Assembly: GCA_913020115.1 (NCBI GenBank)
Contig: CAJWBQ010000010.1
Span: 56,747-120,746, forward strand
Length of the DNA: 64,000 bases
Source of the DNA: an uncultured Cellvibrionales bacterium
GTDB taxonomy: Bacteria > Pseudomonadota > Gammaproteobacteria > Pseudomonadales > Cellvibrionaceae
Direction of reading: 5' to 3'
The translations under genes were made by a program, and so were the position numbers. Below the pieces are notes generated by a model that was not told the DNA's origin, did not search any database, and worked only from the letters and a program-made list of their open reading frames with translations. The stretch's first letter is position 1, and each line of letters begins with the position of its first letter. Of the stretch, positions 61,539-64,000 are shown in pieces.

Positions 61539-62282
61539 ATGTTCAAAATTACACGCCAACTGACTGCAGCGGCCTTATTGCTAAGCGCCATGGCTCACAC
61601 AGCCAGTGCGGCTTTGCCAGATCCCGGTGTCACCTTCACCAAGGGTCACACCGCTATTGTCATCACCGACCCGCAGAATGACTTTCTCAGTCCAAAAGGG
61701 GTTACCTGGGGCTTGGTCGGTAAGAGTGTGACTGAGAATAAGACCGTAGAGAACATTGACCGTCTATTCAAAATAGCCGACAAGAAAAATGTACCGGTGT
61801 TTGTTTCACCTCACTACTACTATCCCCACGACCATAAATGGGAACACGGCGGAGCTCTGGAAACGGCCATGCACGGCATGGGCATGTTTGATCGCAAAGA
61901 CGCCTTGAGCACCGAAGGTTTTGAAGGTTCCGGTGCCGATTGGTTGGCCCAGTACAAACCCTACATCAACAATGGTAAAACCGTGGTCACCAGCCCACAC
62001 AAAGTGTATGGCCCTGAAACCAATGACATGATTTTACAGTTGCGCAAAGCGGGTATCGACAAAATCATTTTAGCGGGCATGTCTGCCAACCTGTGTACCG
62101 AAGCCCACATGCGTGAATTCATGGAGCAAGGTTTTGAAGTACAAGTCGTGTCCGACGCTACCGCAGCTGCACAACTGCCGGGCATGGACGGTTACAAAGC
62201 CGCCATGGTCAATGTACGCATGATTGCCAATTCGCTTAGAACTACCGATGAAACCCTAAAGCAAATTAAGAAAGAGCTTTAA
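61539..62282 (+). CDS. Secreted isochorismatase-family hydrolase
   Basis: A 247-residue protein with a Sec signal peptide ([17 protein letters not shown]), so unlike most isochorismatase-fold enzymes it is exported to the periplasm. The cysteine-hydrolase triad is visible: Asp in ITDPQNDF, Lys in TSPHKVYG and Cys in [12 protein letters not shown], with an HDHKWEHGG metal- or substrate-site segment between. Family members cleave isochorismate, nicotinamide, N-carbamoylsarcosine, biuret or related amides. A periplasmic version suggests scavenging or detoxification. Ribosome site GGAG precedes the ATG. Divergent from the AraC regulator; followed by a clear terminator. Confidence 0.9.
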   Translation: MFKITRQLTAAALLLSAMAHTASAALPDPGVTFTKGHTAIVITDPQNDFLSPKGVTWGLVGKSVTENKTVENIDRLFKIADKKNVPVFVSPHYYYPHDHKWEHGGALETAMHGMGMFDRKDALSTEGFEGSGADWLAQYKPYINNGKTVVTSPHKVYGPETNDMILQLRKAGIDKIILAGMSANLCTEAHMREFMEQGFEVQVVSDATAAAQLPGMDGYKAAMVNVRMIANSLRTTDETLKQIKKEL

Positions 62283-62319
62283 TACGAATACACTACACCC
62301 TACCCCAGTGTATATTTTG

Positions 62320-62342
62320 GCCTCCTTCGGGGGCTTTTTTTT
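62320..62342 (+). terminator. Intrinsic terminator after the isochorismatase-family gene
   Basis: GCCTCC (62320-62325) pairs with GGGGGC (62329-62334), including one G-T pair, around TTC. A run of eight T follows (62335-62342). It sits 38 bases after the stop, 14 bases before the next ATG. Confidence 0.8.
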
Positions 62343-62355
62343 GAGAACCGACGAC

Positions 62356-63465
62356 ATGTCAAATCAATCCACCGAACGTTTTTTCACTCAGTGTCTGGAC
62401 CCGAGTGTTGTCAGGCGCGCGCTACTCACGTCGGCGCTGGTCGGTACGGTGTTGAACCTCATCAATCAAGGGGGAAATTTGATGGTGTCAGATTTTGCCT
62501 CAAACATTGTTTGGTGGAAACTGATTTTAACGTACTCCGTCCCCTATTTAGTCGCTACGGCAAGCAGTGCATCAGAACGTGTTAAACATGCGCGGACGCA
62601 CAGCCAATGTGTGCCCAAAGAGTCCAAGGCAAACAATTTGGATGCTCCATTGGAGACATTGGGCAAGCTATCGCAAAAAGTGTTCAACACCGCTCAGAAA
62701 GTCAACCAAACATCGATTACCCGCGCATCCTTCGCTCAAGACGTTGTGGCTAAGATGCAGAATATTTCCCGAGATTTTCAGCTCTATGCGGACGAATTTG
62801 AAGAAGGCGTAGGAGAAGCGCAGAAAGTAAATTCGGCGTTTGATGAAGTTCACGCCTATGTCTCGTCACTGACCGAGTCCATTCAAGGAATGGTTAACGC
62901 CTCAGGTTCGCTTGGGCATGAAATTAATACCTTTTTGAATGAGTTTGATCAGATAAAAGACATGGCAACCGCCATTACCCAAACCTCTGATAAAACCAAT
63001 TTGTTGGCCTTAAACGCGGCCATTGAAGCGGCGAGAGCCGGAGAAGTTGGCCGTGGTTTTGCCGTGGTGGCCGATGAAGTAAAAACCTTGGCCGCGCATT
63101 CCAAAGCGAATGCCAATGACATTAATGAAACCTTGTCTCGACTCATTGTGAGCCAAGGCGATATTCAAGAAAAATCTGTTCTCCTTGAATCCACCATGAA
63201 AAGAGCCCTGGGCGGTTCGAGTGAAGGTCAAAATGAAGCCAACTTACTGGCCGAACACGCCCGAGATGCCTTGGCGAATTTATACCAAATGTTAGACACC
63301 GCTGTTGACCAAACGAAAAATCAAATTAGGAATCTGGATGGAATTCGTGGGACGGTGAGTGAGATGGCGGAGGGTGCGCAAATGGCCATTCAGGGCTCGG
63401 CAAATAATATGGGGATTGGTCGAGAGTTGATTGAAACAACTAAGCTTGCGAAATCGTGCTGCTGA
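62356..63465 (+). CDS. Chemoreceptor with NrtS-like membrane domain
   Basis: A 369-residue methyl-accepting chemotaxis protein. Its N-terminus (about residues 18-70) is two membrane helices with [15 protein letters not shown] and [16 protein letters not shown], very close to the NrtS family of small nitrate/nitrite-associated membrane proteins, instead of a periplasmic sensor and HAMP. The MCP domain follows, with the hairpin tip in [20 protein letters not shown] and [22 protein letters not shown]. So it is probably a chemoreceptor gated by an NrtS-type domain; nitrate or nitrite as signal is inference from that similarity. The frame opens at 62308, but ATG 62356 avoids the terminator. Ends CC with no CheR-binding tail. 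Confidence 0.88.
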   Translation: MSNQSTERFFTQCLDPSVVRRALLTSALVGTVLNLINQGGNLMVSDFASNIVWWKLILTYSVPYLVATASSASERVKHARTHSQCVPKESKANNLDAPLETLGKLSQKVFNTAQKVNQTSITRASFAQDVVAKMQNISRDFQLYADEFEEGVGEAQKVNSAFDEVHAYVSSLTESIQGMVNASGSLGHEINTFLNEFDQIKDMATAITQTSDKTNLLALNAAIEAARAGEVGRGFAVVADEVKTLAAHSKANANDINETLSRLIVSQGDIQEKSVLLESTMKRALGGSSEGQNEANLLAEHARDALANLYQMLDTAVDQTKNQIRNLDGIRGTVSEMAEGAQMAIQGSANNMGIGRELIETTKLAKSCC

Positions 63466-63825
63466 GAGGCAGCGATACTAGCTTGGGCAGAACAATCCGA
63501 CCTAGCTCCGTCAACCCCAACTTTGGATAGATTGATACCAGACCCTTTTACATCTCCTGGAAAATTTAATCTAGAAACCATGGGCTTTCACTCTCTCAAC
63601 AACTATTTTGACATTGGGCGAATGCACCCCTTTGGTTCTTGTCTGCACCATATGTGTTTGTCTTTTTATTTATTGGCGAACAAATTTAGTGCGCACAATA
63701 TTTCAATGCTGCAAAAGTGGGCGTCATCGCAAGCCAACTAAAAATGGATGCCCCAATTTAATCCTTTCTACCAATATTGTCGCACCATAATTTACCAAAC
63801 CTTTCCTTTTCCACTGAACCAGTAG
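63466..63825. other. Intergenic region before the final gene
   Basis: About 360 bases with no gene I support; a 72-codon frame at 63523 has neither a ribosome site nor family resemblance. The sigma54-type promoter of the next gene starts just after this stretch. Confidence 0.4.
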
Positions 63826-63826
63826 T

Positions 63827-63844
63827 TTGGCATGGTCATTGCTC
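63827..63844 (+). promoter_or_regulatory. Sigma54-type promoter
   Basis: TTGGCATGGTCATTGCTC has the invariant GG (63829-63830) and GC (63841-63842) dinucleotides separated by 10 bases, matching TGGCAC-N5-TTGCA with one change. It lies 35 bases upstream of ATG 63879. The -24 element is also the left arm of an inverted repeat, TTTGGCATGG (63826-63835) and CCATGCCAAA (63848-63857). Confidence 0.65.
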
Positions 63845-63878
63845 TATCCATGCCAAAGACTAATTGCTGGGGTGAACT

Positions 63879-64000
63879 ATGGATTCTCAAGAAAATAAAT
63901 GCCTGCGTCGACACTTTTCAGTCGTCGCAATGATGACTGTGTGTGCATTTTTTACAGCGCACACTTCTGCCGATGAAGAGGCCCTGGGTTGGCCGGAAAA
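63879..64000 (+). CDS. Secreted protein, 5' end only
   Basis: The first 40 codons of a gene that runs off the right edge. MDSQENKCLRRHFSVVAM begins a signal peptide with a hydrophobic core (FSVVAMMTVCAFFTAHTSA, cleavage after TSA) and the mature part starts DEEALGWPE. Ribosome site GGGTG-like upstream. It stands behind a sigma54-type promoter, so it may be nitrogen-, formate- or motility-related, depending on an enhancer-binding activator. The family cannot be named from so little sequence. Confidence 0.55.
   Translation, partial: MDSQENKCLRRHFSVVAMMTVCAFFTAHTSADEEALGWPE

Noticed and set aside
63523..63741. Possible 72-residue gene in the last intergenic region
   Set aside because: No ribosome-binding site, no recognisable sequence pattern and no conserved context.

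Overview
The window looks like a gammaproteobacterial chromosome, most probably of the Cellvibrionales/Pseudomonas-like lineage. This is inferred from gene content and order only: rpsU-yqeY-dnaG-rpoD followed by a CAT-anticodon tRNA, a 615-residue RpoD, the prkA-yeaH-spoVR stress operon, large TonB-dependent receptors, and DUF3604, DUF2855 and PaaX-like genes. No 16S gene is present to settle it.

Positions 1-18153 are conserved core: the 3' end of apaH, galE, the prkA-yeaH-ycgB operon, an HTH-receiver protein, a receiver-histidine kinase cotranscribed with cca and a pteridine reductase, folK-folB, tsaD, then rpsU-yqeY-dnaG-rpoD and a tRNA. Two unexplained non-coding items sit here. One is a probable small RNA at about 7328-7481, with a near-perfect sigma70 promoter and an intrinsic terminator. 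The other is a 170-bp imperfect inverted repeat at 11578-11747 between tsaD and folB.

Positions 18154-23600 look like a small accessory region built beside the tRNA. It holds a 3'-half tRNA fragment (18757-18802), a possible second degenerate fragment, small zinc-ribbon and membrane proteins, a secreted TonB-domain protein paired with a DFWSG-repeat protein, and two copies of a roughly 570-bp cassette. Each cassette encodes a near-identical XRE-HTH protein with a hydrophobic tail.

Positions 23600-37400 carry an orphan SCO1-like protein, a chemoreceptor and an export-associated set: a DUF4214 diheme cytochrome, a DUF1501 protein and a DUF4214 C-type-lectin protein. Next come a solute-binding protein, a secreted unknown, a Fur-controlled three-gene operon ending in a PepSY membrane protein, and a SEC-C zinc protein. 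Positions 37400-51100 hold a YHYH lipoprotein, a PaaX-like regulator with a fatty acid desaturase, a TonB-dependent receptor, a GntR regulator, two GGEEF diguanylate cyclases, a thioesterase, a DUF3604 protein and a glutaredoxin.

Positions 51100-64000 are regulator-plus-enzyme modules. A TetR regulator is divergent from an FAD oxidoreductase-DUF2855 pair, with tandem operators in the promoter. A MarR regulator is divergent from a P460-like cytochrome, with a 13-bp palindrome between them. These are followed by a HAD phosphatase with a small lipoprotein, VOC, GST-like and zinc-free MDR proteins, an AraC regulator divergent from a secreted isochorismatase-family hydrolase, and a chemoreceptor with an NrtS-like membrane domain. 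The window ends in a truncated secreted-protein gene behind a sigma54-type promoter. No CRISPR array, rRNA gene, transposase or integrase was found.
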